A stretch of 38,249 nt of DNA from Candidatus Sumerlaeia bacterium. Lineage in GTDB: Bacteria > Sumerlaeota > Sumerlaeia > JADFCW01. The translations under genes and the position numbers were made by a program. Shown one piece after another: positions 16,157 through 23,612 of this stretch (positions are counted from its first letter, which is position 1; every line of letters begins with the position of its first letter). Below the pieces are notes generated by a model that had not been told where the DNA came from, searched no databases, and saw only the letters and a program-made list of their open reading frames with translations. The stretch is from contig JAOAGV010000034.1 in assembly GCA_026415575.1 (NCBI GenBank), positions 1 through 38,249 of the forward strand, written 5' to 3'.

Positions 16157-17197
16157 ATGAAACGAACATCTGCGTTACCGATCCTGCTGCGCGTTGGTCT
16201 CTGGGTGCTGGCCATGCACGTGCCAATGGCTGGTATTGTGTCGGCGGCGCCGGCCAAAAAAACGCGTGCCAAGAAAACTACCGTCAAGCCCATTCCCGTC
16301 ATCCTCGACACCGACATCGGTGACGACATTGACGACACATGGGCCTTGGGCTTGCTCCTGAAGTCGCCGGAATTCGACGTAAAGCTGGTCGTGGGCGACC
16401 AAGGGAAGGCCGCCTACCGCGCGGCGCTGATTGCGAAGTTGCTCGAACGCGCCGGACGCACTGACATTCCCGTCGGGGTCGGTCTGGATGTCAACGCCAA
16501 GGGCGGTGGCCGCCAGTCGGACTGGATCAAGGACTACGATCTGAAGAAGTATCCGGGCAAAGTCTATTCCGACGGTGTGCAGGCCATCATTGACACGATT
16601 ATGCAGTCGCCCGAGCGGGTGACGCTGATTTGCATCGGGCCGGTGCCGAACATTGCGGCGGCGCTCGAACGCGAGCCAAAAATCGCCGAGCGGGCGCGGT
16701 TTGTCGGCATGCACGGCAGCGTGCGGCGGGGCTACGGCGGCAGCAAGGACATCTCCGCGGAGTACAACGTGCGTGCCGACGCCAAAGCCTGTCAGAAAGT
16801 TTTCACCGCGCCGTGGGAGATGACCATTACGCCGCTGGATACGTGTGGCCTCGTGGTGCTCCAAGGGGAAAAGTATGCCGCCGTGCGCGACTCGAAAGAC
16901 CCGATCGCTTCGGCCATCATCGAGAATTACCGGATCTGGATTCAAAATATGAAAGACCGCAAGCCCGGCGACGCCGATGTGCGCAGCAGCGTGTTGTTTG
17001 ACACCGTGGCGGTTTATTTGGGCTTTAGCGAGGACTTGGTTAAGATTGAAACCCTCGGCATTCGTGTGACCGACGACGGCTATACGCGCATTGACCCAAC
17101 CGCGAAACAGGTTCGCGCGGCCACGGAATGGAAGGACATGGGCGCGTTCGAGGATTTGCTGGTCAAGCGCCTGACCGGACCGTCGCCCAAACGCTGA
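16157..17197 (+). CDS. Exported inosine/uridine-type nucleoside hydrolase
   Basis: The protein has 346 residues. AAAGGAG lies 8 nt before ATG 16157, and a signal peptide (LPILLRVGLWVLAMHVPMAG...SAAP) precedes a basic linker. The calcium and catalytic Asp cluster is DTDIGDDIDDTWALG (from residue 51). Other family markers are LICIGPVPNIAAALE, AEYNVRADAKACQKVF and ITPLDTCG. These enzymes hydrolyse the N-glycosidic bond of ribonucleosides to base plus ribose; exported members supply nucleobases or ribose from outside. It sits between surface-protein genes and the dehydrogenase operon. Family members also include enzymes of unknown glycoside specificity, so the nucleoside substrate is likely but unproven. 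Confidence 0.85.
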   Translation: MKRTSALPILLRVGLWVLAMHVPMAGIVSAAPAKKTRAKKTTVKPIPVILDTDIGDDIDDTWALGLLLKSPEFDVKLVVGDQGKAAYRAALIAKLLERAGRTDIPVGVGLDVNAKGGGRQSDWIKDYDLKKYPGKVYSDGVQAIIDTIMQSPERVTLICIGPVPNIAAALEREPKIAERARFVGMHGSVRRGYGGSKDISAEYNVRADAKACQKVFTAPWEMTITPLDTCGLVVLQGEKYAAVRDSKDPIASAIIENYRIWIQNMKDRKPGDADVRSSVLFDTVAVYLGFSEDLVKIETLGIRVTDDGYTRIDPTAKQVRAATEWKDMGAFEDLLVKRLTGPSPKR

Positions 17198-17316
17198 GAG
17201 CGGGCGGGGCGGAAACGAAAACCTTTTTCCCAACACCGGGTCGAGCGTCGGAGAAAAGAACCTCTGTGGCGTTCGATCCGGAGGGTGTGATCCTTACCTG
17301 TAGGAAACAGTTCAGA

Positions 17317-18282
17317 ATGGCGAACTACTCAAAAGACTTTTTGGCCCAACTTTACCGGACGCTCTATACCATCCGCGTGTTCGAGGCACAGGGGGTTCGG
17401 CTCTACCGGCAAGGGCTGATTCGGGGATATTTTCACCCGTACACCGGACAGGAGGCGATCGCCGCGGGTGTGTGTGCGGCGTTGGCCGACCGCGATTACG
17501 TGCTGAGCACGCATCGCGGCCATGGCCACTGTATTGCACGGGGGGCCGATTTGCATCGGATGGTTGCGGAGTTGCTGGGCCGGAGCACCGGCTACTGCCG
17601 CGGCTTGGGCGGCTCGATGCACATCGCCGATCTGTCGAAGGGGAATCTGGGGGCCAATGGCATTGTAGGGGCAAACGTTCCTCTGGGCGTCGGGGCGGCC
17701 TTGGGCGCGAAGTTGCGCGGTGAAGACCGTGTCTCGGTTGTCTTCACATCGGATGGCGGCGCGAACAACGGCGTGTTTTTCGAGGCACTCAACCTTGCGG
17801 CCGTCTGGAACCTTCCGGCGTTGATTGTCATCGAGAACAACCAGTATGCCGTTTCGACGCCGATTCACGAATCCACCCGCGAGACGGACTTATACAAACG
17901 CGGAATCGGCTTGGGCGTCGAAAGCCGCCGGCTCAACGGCAATGATGTTCTGGAGGTCTATGAGCATGCATGCGGGGCGGTGGCCCGCTGCCGCGAAGGC
18001 CGCGGCCCCGTTCTCCTCGAAGCCGTGACATACCGCCATGGCGGCCATCACGTCAACGATCCGGGTCTGTATATGCCGAAAGACCGCATGGAATATTACC
18101 GTGCGCGCGACCCGGTGGCCATTGGCCGCGACTATTTGGCCGATCTCGGCGGGGCGACGGATGAAGAAATTCGTGCCATCGAGGCCGCCGTCGAACACGA
18201 ACTGGAATCGGCGGTGGCCTTTGCGAAAAGCAGTCCGGTGCTTTCCACCGACGAATTTCTGGCACTGATCGAGGGATACTAG
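17317..18282 (+). CDS. 2-oxoacid (pyruvate/acetoin-type) dehydrogenase E1 alpha subunit
   Basis: The protein has 321 residues. ATG 17317 has TAGGAAA upstream and the standard N-terminus FLAQLYRTLYTIRVFEAQ. The thiamine diphosphate site is TSDGGANNG through IVIENNQYAVS. The usual GDG is SDG here; the rest of the motif including the NN pair is intact. Other markers are STHRGHGHCIARGADL, GLGGSMHIADLSKGNLGANG and EAVTYRHGGHHVNDPG (phosphorylation-loop region). With E1 beta it decarboxylates a 2-oxoacid or acetoin and passes the acyl group to E2. Its stop codon directly abuts the E1 beta start. Pyruvate and acetoin versions cannot be separated from sequence alone. Confidence 0.88.
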   Translation: MANYSKDFLAQLYRTLYTIRVFEAQGVRLYRQGLIRGYFHPYTGQEAIAAGVCAALADRDYVLSTHRGHGHCIARGADLHRMVAELLGRSTGYCRGLGGSMHIADLSKGNLGANGIVGANVPLGVGAALGAKLRGEDRVSVVFTSDGGANNGVFFEALNLAAVWNLPALIVIENNQYAVSTPIHESTRETDLYKRGIGLGVESRRLNGNDVLEVYEHACGAVARCREGRGPVLLEAVTYRHGGHHVNDPGLYMPKDRMEYYRARDPVAIGRDYLADLGGATDEEIRAIEAAVEHELESAVAFAKSSPVLSTDEFLALIEGY

Positions 18283-19296
18283 ATGGTAGCGATTGCGACG
18301 GAAATTCCAACCGCCTCGCGCGTGATGATGTATCGCGAAGCCTTGAACGAGGCGTTGCGCGAGGAGATGCGCCGCGATCCGAAGGTCTTTCTGCTGGGCG
18401 AAGGCATTGCCCAGCGCGGTGGCTCCTACAAGGTGACCGAGGGGCTGCTCGAAGAATTTGGCCCGGAGCGCGTGCTGGACACACCGATTGCCGAGGCCAG
18501 TTTTACCGGCGCGGCCATTGGCGCGGCCATGACCGGCATGCGCCCGGTGGTCGAGATCCTGTTCATTGACTTCGCCCTGCTGGCCATGGACCAGATCGTC
18601 AATCAGGCGGCAAAGTACCACTTGATGACCGGAGGTGTCGGGCGCGTGCCGCTGGTTGTCCGGACACAGGGCGGCGCGGGCGGCTGTCTGGCCGCCCAGC
18701 ATTCGCAGAGTCTCGAAGCGTTGTTTTATCACATTCCGGGGTTGAAGATCGCCATGCCCTCGACGCCGAAAGACGCCAAAGGATTGCTCAAAACGGCCAT
18801 CCGGCTGGACGATCCGGTGATTTTCATCGAGCACAAGTCACTCTATATGAGCAAAGGCGAGGTGCCCGAGGGCGAATACCTCATTGAATTCGGCCGGGGC
18901 GAGGTGAAGCGGCCCGGCCGCGACGCCACGCTTGTGGCTTGGTCGGCCATGGTATCGAAGTGCATGAGCGCCGCGGAAAAGCTGTCGGCCGCGGGCATCG
19001 AGGTCGAGGTGGTGGACCCGCGCACGCTTGTGCCGCTGGACATGGAGCGGATCCTTCAGTCGGTCCGCAAGACGCGTTGCGCGATCGTCGTGCAAGAGGC
19101 GGTGCGGCGCGGCGGTGTAGCTTCCGATATTGCCGCGACCATTCAGCACGAGGCATTTGATTATTTGGATGCGCCCGTCGAAATCGTTGCCGGACGCGTT
19201 ACGCCGATTCCCTTCAGTCTCACGCTGGAACAGGCCTGTGTGCCGCAGGAAGACGACATTGTTGCAGCGGTGAAGCGAACGATGGGCAGGGAATAA
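18283..19296 (+). CDS. 2-oxoacid dehydrogenase E1 beta subunit
   Basis: The protein has 337 residues, beginning immediately after the E1 alpha TAG, with GAGGG inside the upstream gene as ribosome site. The family pattern is complete: YREALNEALREEMRRDP, VFLLGEGIAQRGGSYKVTEG, DTPIAEASFTGAAIGAAMTG (Glu that activates thiamine), RTQGGAGGCLAAQHSQSLEA (catalytic-loop His), PVIFIEHKSLY, and the transketolase C-terminal domain with VVDPRTLVPLD. It forms the alpha2beta2 E1 heterotetramer. The E2 gene follows 68 nt later. That gap contains the palindrome at 19319-19334. Confidence 0.93.
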   Translation: MVAIATEIPTASRVMMYREALNEALREEMRRDPKVFLLGEGIAQRGGSYKVTEGLLEEFGPERVLDTPIAEASFTGAAIGAAMTGMRPVVEILFIDFALLAMDQIVNQAAKYHLMTGGVGRVPLVVRTQGGAGGCLAAQHSQSLEALFYHIPGLKIAMPSTPKDAKGLLKTAIRLDDPVIFIEHKSLYMSKGEVPEGEYLIEFGRGEVKRPGRDATLVAWSAMVSKCMSAAEKLSAAGIEVEVVDPRTLVPLDMERILQSVRKTRCAIVVQEAVRRGGVASDIAATIQHEAFDYLDAPVEIVAGRVTPIPFSLTLEQACVPQEDDIVAAVKRTMGRE

Positions 19297-19318
19297 CTAA
19301 ATCGGACGCGTCGAAGGG

Positions 19319-19334
19319 GTCTGACTCGTCAGAC
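19319..19334. repeat. Palindrome between E1 beta and E2
   Basis: GTCTGAC-TC-GTCAGAC is a perfect 7-bp dyad with a 2-bp centre. It is flanked by two TCGAAGG direct copies. The CAGAC/GTCTG words also recur inside the E2 gene at 19679 and 19730, suggesting one repeat family. Confidence 0.5.
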
Positions 19335-19364
19335 TATCGAAGGATTCTCAGGAGCATGTCCATT

Positions 19365-20597
19365 ATGATCCCCGTCCTCATGCCGCAGGTGGGTCAGGAC
19401 ATTCCGACCGGCACCGTGGCGCAATGGCTCAAGAAGGAAGGCGAGCCGGTGCGCAAGGGCGAGGTGATTGTAATTGTCGAATCGGAAAAAGCGGCATTTG
19501 AGGTGGAAGCCGAGCAGGATGGAGTGCTGCTAAAGATTCTGCATCCGGCCGAATCACAAGTGCCCGTGCTGGAACCGATTGCGTATATCGGCCAACCGGG
19601 CGAGGAGAGCGAGGCGCAGGCAGTTCCCGCTTGGGCGGGTGAGATTTCCAAAACCCCCGCGGAAGAAGGAACCAACAACAGACTGAAGTCTGAACTGCAA
19701 GCACCCGCTGAAGCGCACGCAGCAAACGACAGAATAAAGTCTGAGCCACGAAAGGATAAAGAGATTCTGGCTTCGCCGGCGGCGCGGCGCCTGGCGCGGG
19801 AAAAAGGAATTGATCTGGCAACCGTTCGGCCAACAGGGCCGGGTGGACGGATCGTCGAGCGCGATGTGCTGGCCGCAGCCGAAGCACGCGGGGCCGCTGC
19901 ATCGGACACTGTCATCCCTTTTGGCCGGCTTCGCAAGGAACTGGCACGGCGTCTCACGCTGAGCAAGCAGACCATTCCCCATTTTTATCTGTTCGCTGAA
20001 GTGGATATGACCGCAGCCCATGCGGTGCGCCAAGCGCTCAACCAACAACAAGGATGCCGTGTCACCGTGACGGATCTGGTCATTTATGCCGCGGCGAAAG
20101 CGTTGCGCGAGTTCGACCGGATGAATGTCCATGTCGAAAGCGACCGGATGATTGTGCGCCGCGAGGTGAACATCGGCGTGGCCGTGGCGGTCGAGGATGG
20201 GTTGTTGGTGCCCGTAATTCCCCGCGCGGACCAGAAAGGGCTGGCCGAGATCGCTGAGTGGTCGCGCAAAAATGCTGAAGCGGCGCGCCGCGGATTGCTG
20301 GAACCTACGGCGCCCGGCACGTTCACGATCACCTCGCTGGGCATGCACGGCGTGCGGATGTTCCTGCCGGTCATCAATCCGCCGGAGTGCGCGATCTTGG
20401 CGGTCGGCGCGGTCGAGCCGCGGCCGGTGGTCATTGGCGAAGCTGTTGCGGTGCGGCCGATGATGACGTTGACTCTGGCGTGCGATCACCGCGCCGTGGA
20501 TGGCGTGTATGCGGGACGGTTTTTGAATCGGATCAAGGAATTGCTAGAAAAAATGGACAAGTCGGACAGATCGGACAAGTCCGAAAAATCGGACTAA
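19365..20597 (+). CDS. 2-oxoacid dehydrogenase E2 (dihydrolipoamide acyltransferase)
   Basis: The protein has 410 residues from ATG 19365, preferred because AGGAG (19350-19354) is 10 nt upstream; ATG 19356 would leave only 1 nt. The N-terminal lipoyl domain has Lys42 in VESEKAAFEV. A linker follows that contains repeat DNA, then the E1/E3-binding domain (ASPAARRLAREKGID, RPTGPGGRIVERDVLAA). The acyltransferase domain ends with LACDHRAVDGVYAG (His375, with the nearby Asp as catalytic pair). It carries the acyl group from E1 to CoA. The last 15 residues (KMDKSDRSDKSEKSD) come from a 9-bp tandem repeat. No E3 gene is adjacent, so lipoamide dehydrogenase must be supplied from elsewhere. Confidence 0.92.
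   Translation: MIPVLMPQVGQDIPTGTVAQWLKKEGEPVRKGEVIVIVESEKAAFEVEAEQDGVLLKILHPAESQVPVLEPIAYIGQPGEESEAQAVPAWAGEISKTPAEEGTNNRLKSELQAPAEAHAANDRIKSEPRKDKEILASPAARRLAREKGIDLATVRPTGPGGRIVERDVLAAAEARGAAASDTVIPFGRLRKELARRLTLSKQTIPHFYLFAEVDMTAAHAVRQALNQQQGCRVTVTDLVIYAAAKALREFDRMNVHVESDRMIVRREVNIGVAVAVEDGLLVPVIPRADQKGLAEIAEWSRKNAEAARRGLLEPTAPGTFTITSLGMHGVRMFLPVINPPECAILAVGAVEPRPVVIGEAVAVRPMMTLTLACDHRAVDGVYAGRFLNRIKELLEKMDKSDRSDKSEKSD
19679..19743 (+). repeat. Palindromic repeat pair inside the E2 linker
   Basis: CAGACTGAAGTCTG (19679-19692) is a 6-bp dyad with a 2-bp centre. CAGAATAAAGTCTG (19730-19743) is a second, decayed copy. Between them CACCCGCTGAAGCG resembles half of an ACCCGCTGAAGCGGGT palindrome. 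These are intergenic-repeat-like words now read as protein linker (NNRLKSELQ and NDRIKSEPR). Confidence 0.55.
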
Positions 20598-20599
20598 TC
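20555..20599 (+). repeat. 9-bp tandem repeat (GGACAAGTC), five copies, across the E2 stop
   Basis: Consecutive units are GGACAAGTC, GGACAGATC, GGACAAGTC, CGAAAAATC and GGACTAATC. The stop TAA (20595-20597) lies inside the last unit, so the repeat is a DNA-level feature that happens to encode KSD/RSD residues at the protein end. Confidence 0.75.
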
Positions 20600-20653
20600 G
20601 GATCAAGCGGTTCGCCTTGTACAATCTTTTCAACGCGCGGGCAGGAGACAAAA

Positions 20654-21388
20654 ATGCTGAAGGCGCTGATCTTTGATTGCGACGGCGTCATTGTGGATAC
20701 GGAGCGCGACGGGCATCGCGTGGCATTCAATCGGGCATTTGCGGCTTTGGGCCTGCCGCACGAATGGAGCGTCGAACTTTACGGTGAATTGCTGAAGATT
20801 GCCGGCGGCAAAGAGCGCATGAAGCATTATTTCGACCAAGTCGGCTGGCCGCCCGGTGCAACCGACCGCGACGCATTGATCAAGGAACTCCACCAGCGCA
20901 AGACGGACCTGTTCATGCAAATTATCGAGAGCGGCCAGCTTCCCCTGCGGCCGGGGGTCAAGCGGTTGGTGGACGAAGCTCTTTGCGAAGGCATTGCGCT
21001 CGCAGTTTGTTCGACGTCCAACGAACGGGCGGTGCACACGGTGTTGGCAACGATGCTGGGGCCGGAACGGAAAGCACGCTTTGCCGCCGTTCTGGCGGGC
21101 GATGTGGTAAAGAAGAAGAAACCGGATCCGGAGATTTACCATCTGGCGCGCGAACGTCTCGGCGTTCAATCCGCCGAATGCGTGGTCATCGAAGACAGCC
21201 GCAACGGTCTTCTGGCCGCCAAAGCCGCCGGCATGTTTTGTGTGATTACCACCAACGGCTATACGGAGGCGGAAGATTTCCGCGAGGCCGACGCGGTGTT
21301 TCCCGAACTGGGCGACCCGCCCAACGTGCGGGTGACTCTGAAAGATTTGCAGCGATTGTGCTCGGCTGGCGGGCCGACGGTTGCTTGA
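20654..21388 (+). CDS. HAD family sugar-phosphate phosphatase, CbbY-like
   Basis: The protein has 244 residues. ATG 20654 has AGGAG 7 nt upstream. HAD motif I is IFDCDGVIVDTE (nucleophile Asp8, acid/base Asp10). The cap region reads DGHRVAFNRAFAALGL, WSVELYGELLKIAGGKERM, typical of CbbY/CbbYA proteins. Motif II is AVCSTSNERAV, motif III KKKKPDPEIYHLA and motif IV VVIEDSRNGLLAAKAAG. CbbY proteins dephosphorylate xylulose-1,5-bisphosphate and related sugar bisphosphates. In this cluster it could remove misfire products or act on a pathway intermediate. RuBisCO is not in the window. The gene lies 56 nt after E2. Confidence 0.85.
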   Translation: MLKALIFDCDGVIVDTERDGHRVAFNRAFAALGLPHEWSVELYGELLKIAGGKERMKHYFDQVGWPPGATDRDALIKELHQRKTDLFMQIIESGQLPLRPGVKRLVDEALCEGIALAVCSTSNERAVHTVLATMLGPERKARFAAVLAGDVVKKKKPDPEIYHLARERLGVQSAECVVIEDSRNGLLAAKAAGMFCVITTNGYTEAEDFREADAVFPELGDPPNVRVTLKDLQRLCSAGGPTVA

Positions 21389-21575
21389 TTTTTTCCGGCG
21401 CTGCCGGTGCCGGCGGCGTATGCTCATTCGGGTGGGCAGGCAACGAGGATGTCGGAAAACATTTTGGAGCGAACCACGGGCTGTATGTAGTTCTGCTTCG
21501 ATGGGGTTCTCAGCCGGCCCGCCCTGTAAAGTGGGAACTGGTGCGTTCTCCGACAGTTGCGATTGAGCAGTTCAC

Positions 21576-22517
21576 ATGAGGAAAACGATTCTGGCATACG
21601 GCGAAGTGCTGTGGGATTTGCTGCCCACGGGGCCGAAGTTGGGCGGCGCGCCGTTCAACTTTGCCTATCGCGTCCATTCGCTCGGCGACCGCGGGTTGAT
21701 TGCCAGCCGCGTTGGCTCCGATGATCTCGGCCGTCGCGCGCGCGAACGCATGGCGGCACTCGGCATGGACCTCGCCTACTTGCAAACCGACGGGCAAAAA
21801 CCCACCGGCACCGTGCATATCACGTTGGAAAACAAAAAGCCCGACTACTTCATCGTTCCCGATGTTGCTTACGACACGATTGCCCCAACCCCCGAGTTGC
21901 TGGCTCTCGCGCCGGCCTGCGATTGCATCTGCTATGGCACGCTGGCACAGCGTTCCCCGATTGCACGGGCGACGCTCGAAAAACTCTTGGACTGCGCCGG
22001 TAGGCCGCCGGTAAAACTTTTGGACATCAATCTGCGCAAGGATTGTTTTACGCGCGAAACCGTGACGGCTTCGCTCGAACGCGCCGACATCCTTCGCCTC
22101 AACGACGACGAAGCCCGGTTTCTTTCAGAATTTCTCGGCCTCGGCACCTCACGCCTGCCCGATTTCTGCGAAACAATGATGCGCCGATATACGCTTCAAC
22201 TCTGTCTGGTGACCCTGGGCGAAAGCGGAGCGTTTGTGGCCCGCGCCAACGGCGAGGCGGTCTATACGCCCGGCTATCGCGTCGAGGTTGTGGACCCCTG
22301 CGGCTGCGGCGATGCCTTCACCGCCGGCTTCATCCATCGCTGGCTGCGCGGCGACCCGCTCCCGCGCTGCTGTGAATTGGGCAACGCACTCGGCGCCATG
22401 GTCGCCATGCAGCCGGGGGCGACCGAGCCGATAACCGATGAAGCGATTCAGCAATTTCTTGCCGCTGACCGCCCGCGAACGGCGGCGGCCGAATTGGCAT
22501 CATTTATTCCAACCTGA
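21576..22517 (+). CDS. PfkB family carbohydrate kinase (fructokinase-like)
   Basis: The protein has 313 residues. It phosphorylates a sugar with ATP, most likely fructose or a related ketose. Markers are ILAYGEVLWDLLPTGPKLGG, GGAPFNFAYRVHSLGD, GSDDLGRRARERM, DINLRKDCF, LRLNDDEARFL, LVTLGESGAFV, and the catalytic signature DPCGCGDAFTAGF with base Asp246. The usual anion hole GAGD is GCGD here, a small change that keeps the backbone Gly residues. The ribosome site is weak. The 187-bp gap before the gene holds a short GCCGGTGCCGGC palindrome and nothing else I can name. The TIM-barrel isomerase follows 15 nt later, so the two are co-transcribed. Confidence 0.87.
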   Translation: MRKTILAYGEVLWDLLPTGPKLGGAPFNFAYRVHSLGDRGLIASRVGSDDLGRRARERMAALGMDLAYLQTDGQKPTGTVHITLENKKPDYFIVPDVAYDTIAPTPELLALAPACDCICYGTLAQRSPIARATLEKLLDCAGRPPVKLLDINLRKDCFTRETVTASLERADILRLNDDEARFLSEFLGLGTSRLPDFCETMMRRYTLQLCLVTLGESGAFVARANGEAVYTPGYRVEVVDPCGCGDAFTAGFIHRWLRGDPLPRCCELGNALGAMVAMQPGATEPITDEAIQQFLAADRPRTAAAELASFIPT

Positions 22518-22532
22518 AGGAGGAACCGACGC

Positions 22533-23531
22533 ATGAGCAATCTCAAGATTTCCATGGGCATCTGGGGCAACACCAATTTGGCCGACCGGTTCAACGTCAA
22601 GGGCTTCGGCGACTTCGTGCCGGTCATAGACCGTATCAAGGAGGTCGGTGAAATCGAGGGGGTGGACGGCATCGAGCTGCATCTGCCGACGGAAATAGAC
22701 GAGACCAACGCCGGCGAGATCGAAAAAGTGCTCAAGGACTATAATTTGCAGATCGTCCAGCTGTGCGGCCACACGTGGACCGAGCGCCAGTACAAGTTTG
22801 GCGCGCTCGGCGACAGCGACCCCAAAGTCCGCGCCAACGCCATCGCCCGCGTCAAGGCCGCCCTCGACATGGGCGCGCGGTTCAATGTCCCCATCAGCGT
22901 GCTTTGGCCCGCCACCGACGGCAACGACTTTCCCATGCAGACCGGCTACCTTGCCCTCTACGACCGCTACGTGGACAGTGTGCGGCAGATTCTCGACTAC
23001 GTACATCAAAACAAGTATTCGACCAAGATTTGCATCGAGCCGAAACCTTTCGAGCCGCGCTCGTGGATTATGATGGGCACAACGGCCCAAGCCCTCTGCA
23101 TTGTCAACGAGGTGAACGATCCGAGTTTCGGAATTAATCTCGACATCGGACACAGTCTGATTGCCCGCGAAAACGTCGAGGACCAGATTTCGCTCATCTG
23201 CCGCTATCGCAAACTCTTCCACACCCACTTCAACGACAACGACCAACAATGCGATGCCGACCTGCCCGCCGGAACGGTCAACTTTATCCGGCTGGTTTCG
23301 GTCATGTATGTGCTCGACGAAGTTGGCTACGATGGCTGGTATGGGCTGGACCTGTTTCCGTATCGGGACGTGCCGCGAAAGTTCATTGAAATCTCGCGCG
23401 ACAATTTGCGGCTGGCCAAGCAGGTGGTTCAACTGATGAACCAGCGTGGGGCGCGCGAAATGCGTGAGGCGGGAACCTTTGGCCCCGAAATGGCCGTGCT
23501 CGTGCGTGAATGCATCCGCGAAGCCCGTTGA
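22533..23531 (+). CDS. Xylose isomerase-like TIM-barrel sugar isomerase (copy 2)
   Basis: The protein has 332 residues, with AGGAGG before the start. Metal-ligand strands are visible: KICIEPKPFEPR (Glu), FGINLDIGHSLIARENV (Asp and His), LFHTHFNDND (His) and GWYGLDLFPYR (Asp). This arrangement, with MGIWGNTNLADRF at the start, is closer to xylose/rhamnose isomerases than to the shorter AP-endonuclease-like protein at 12935. No signal peptide, so cytoplasmic. Coupled to the PfkB kinase, it probably makes the ketose that the kinase phosphorylates; the sugar is unknown. Confidence 0.85.
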   Translation: MSNLKISMGIWGNTNLADRFNVKGFGDFVPVIDRIKEVGEIEGVDGIELHLPTEIDETNAGEIEKVLKDYNLQIVQLCGHTWTERQYKFGALGDSDPKVRANAIARVKAALDMGARFNVPISVLWPATDGNDFPMQTGYLALYDRYVDSVRQILDYVHQNKYSTKICIEPKPFEPRSWIMMGTTAQALCIVNEVNDPSFGINLDIGHSLIARENVEDQISLICRYRKLFHTHFNDNDQQCDADLPAGTVNFIRLVSVMYVLDEVGYDGWYGLDLFPYRDVPRKFIEISRDNLRLAKQVVQLMNQRGAREMREAGTFGPEMAVLVRECIREAR

Positions 23532-23612
23532 AACAATCCAGCATTTTCCCGAATCAGACGTTCGGAAGTTTTCCACAGTTCACTATACATCCATGATTGG
23601 AGGGTTGAGAAA

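Noticed and set aside
20555..20599. CRISPR-like short repeats
   Set aside because: Units are contiguous 9-mers without spacers, at the end of a coding sequence.
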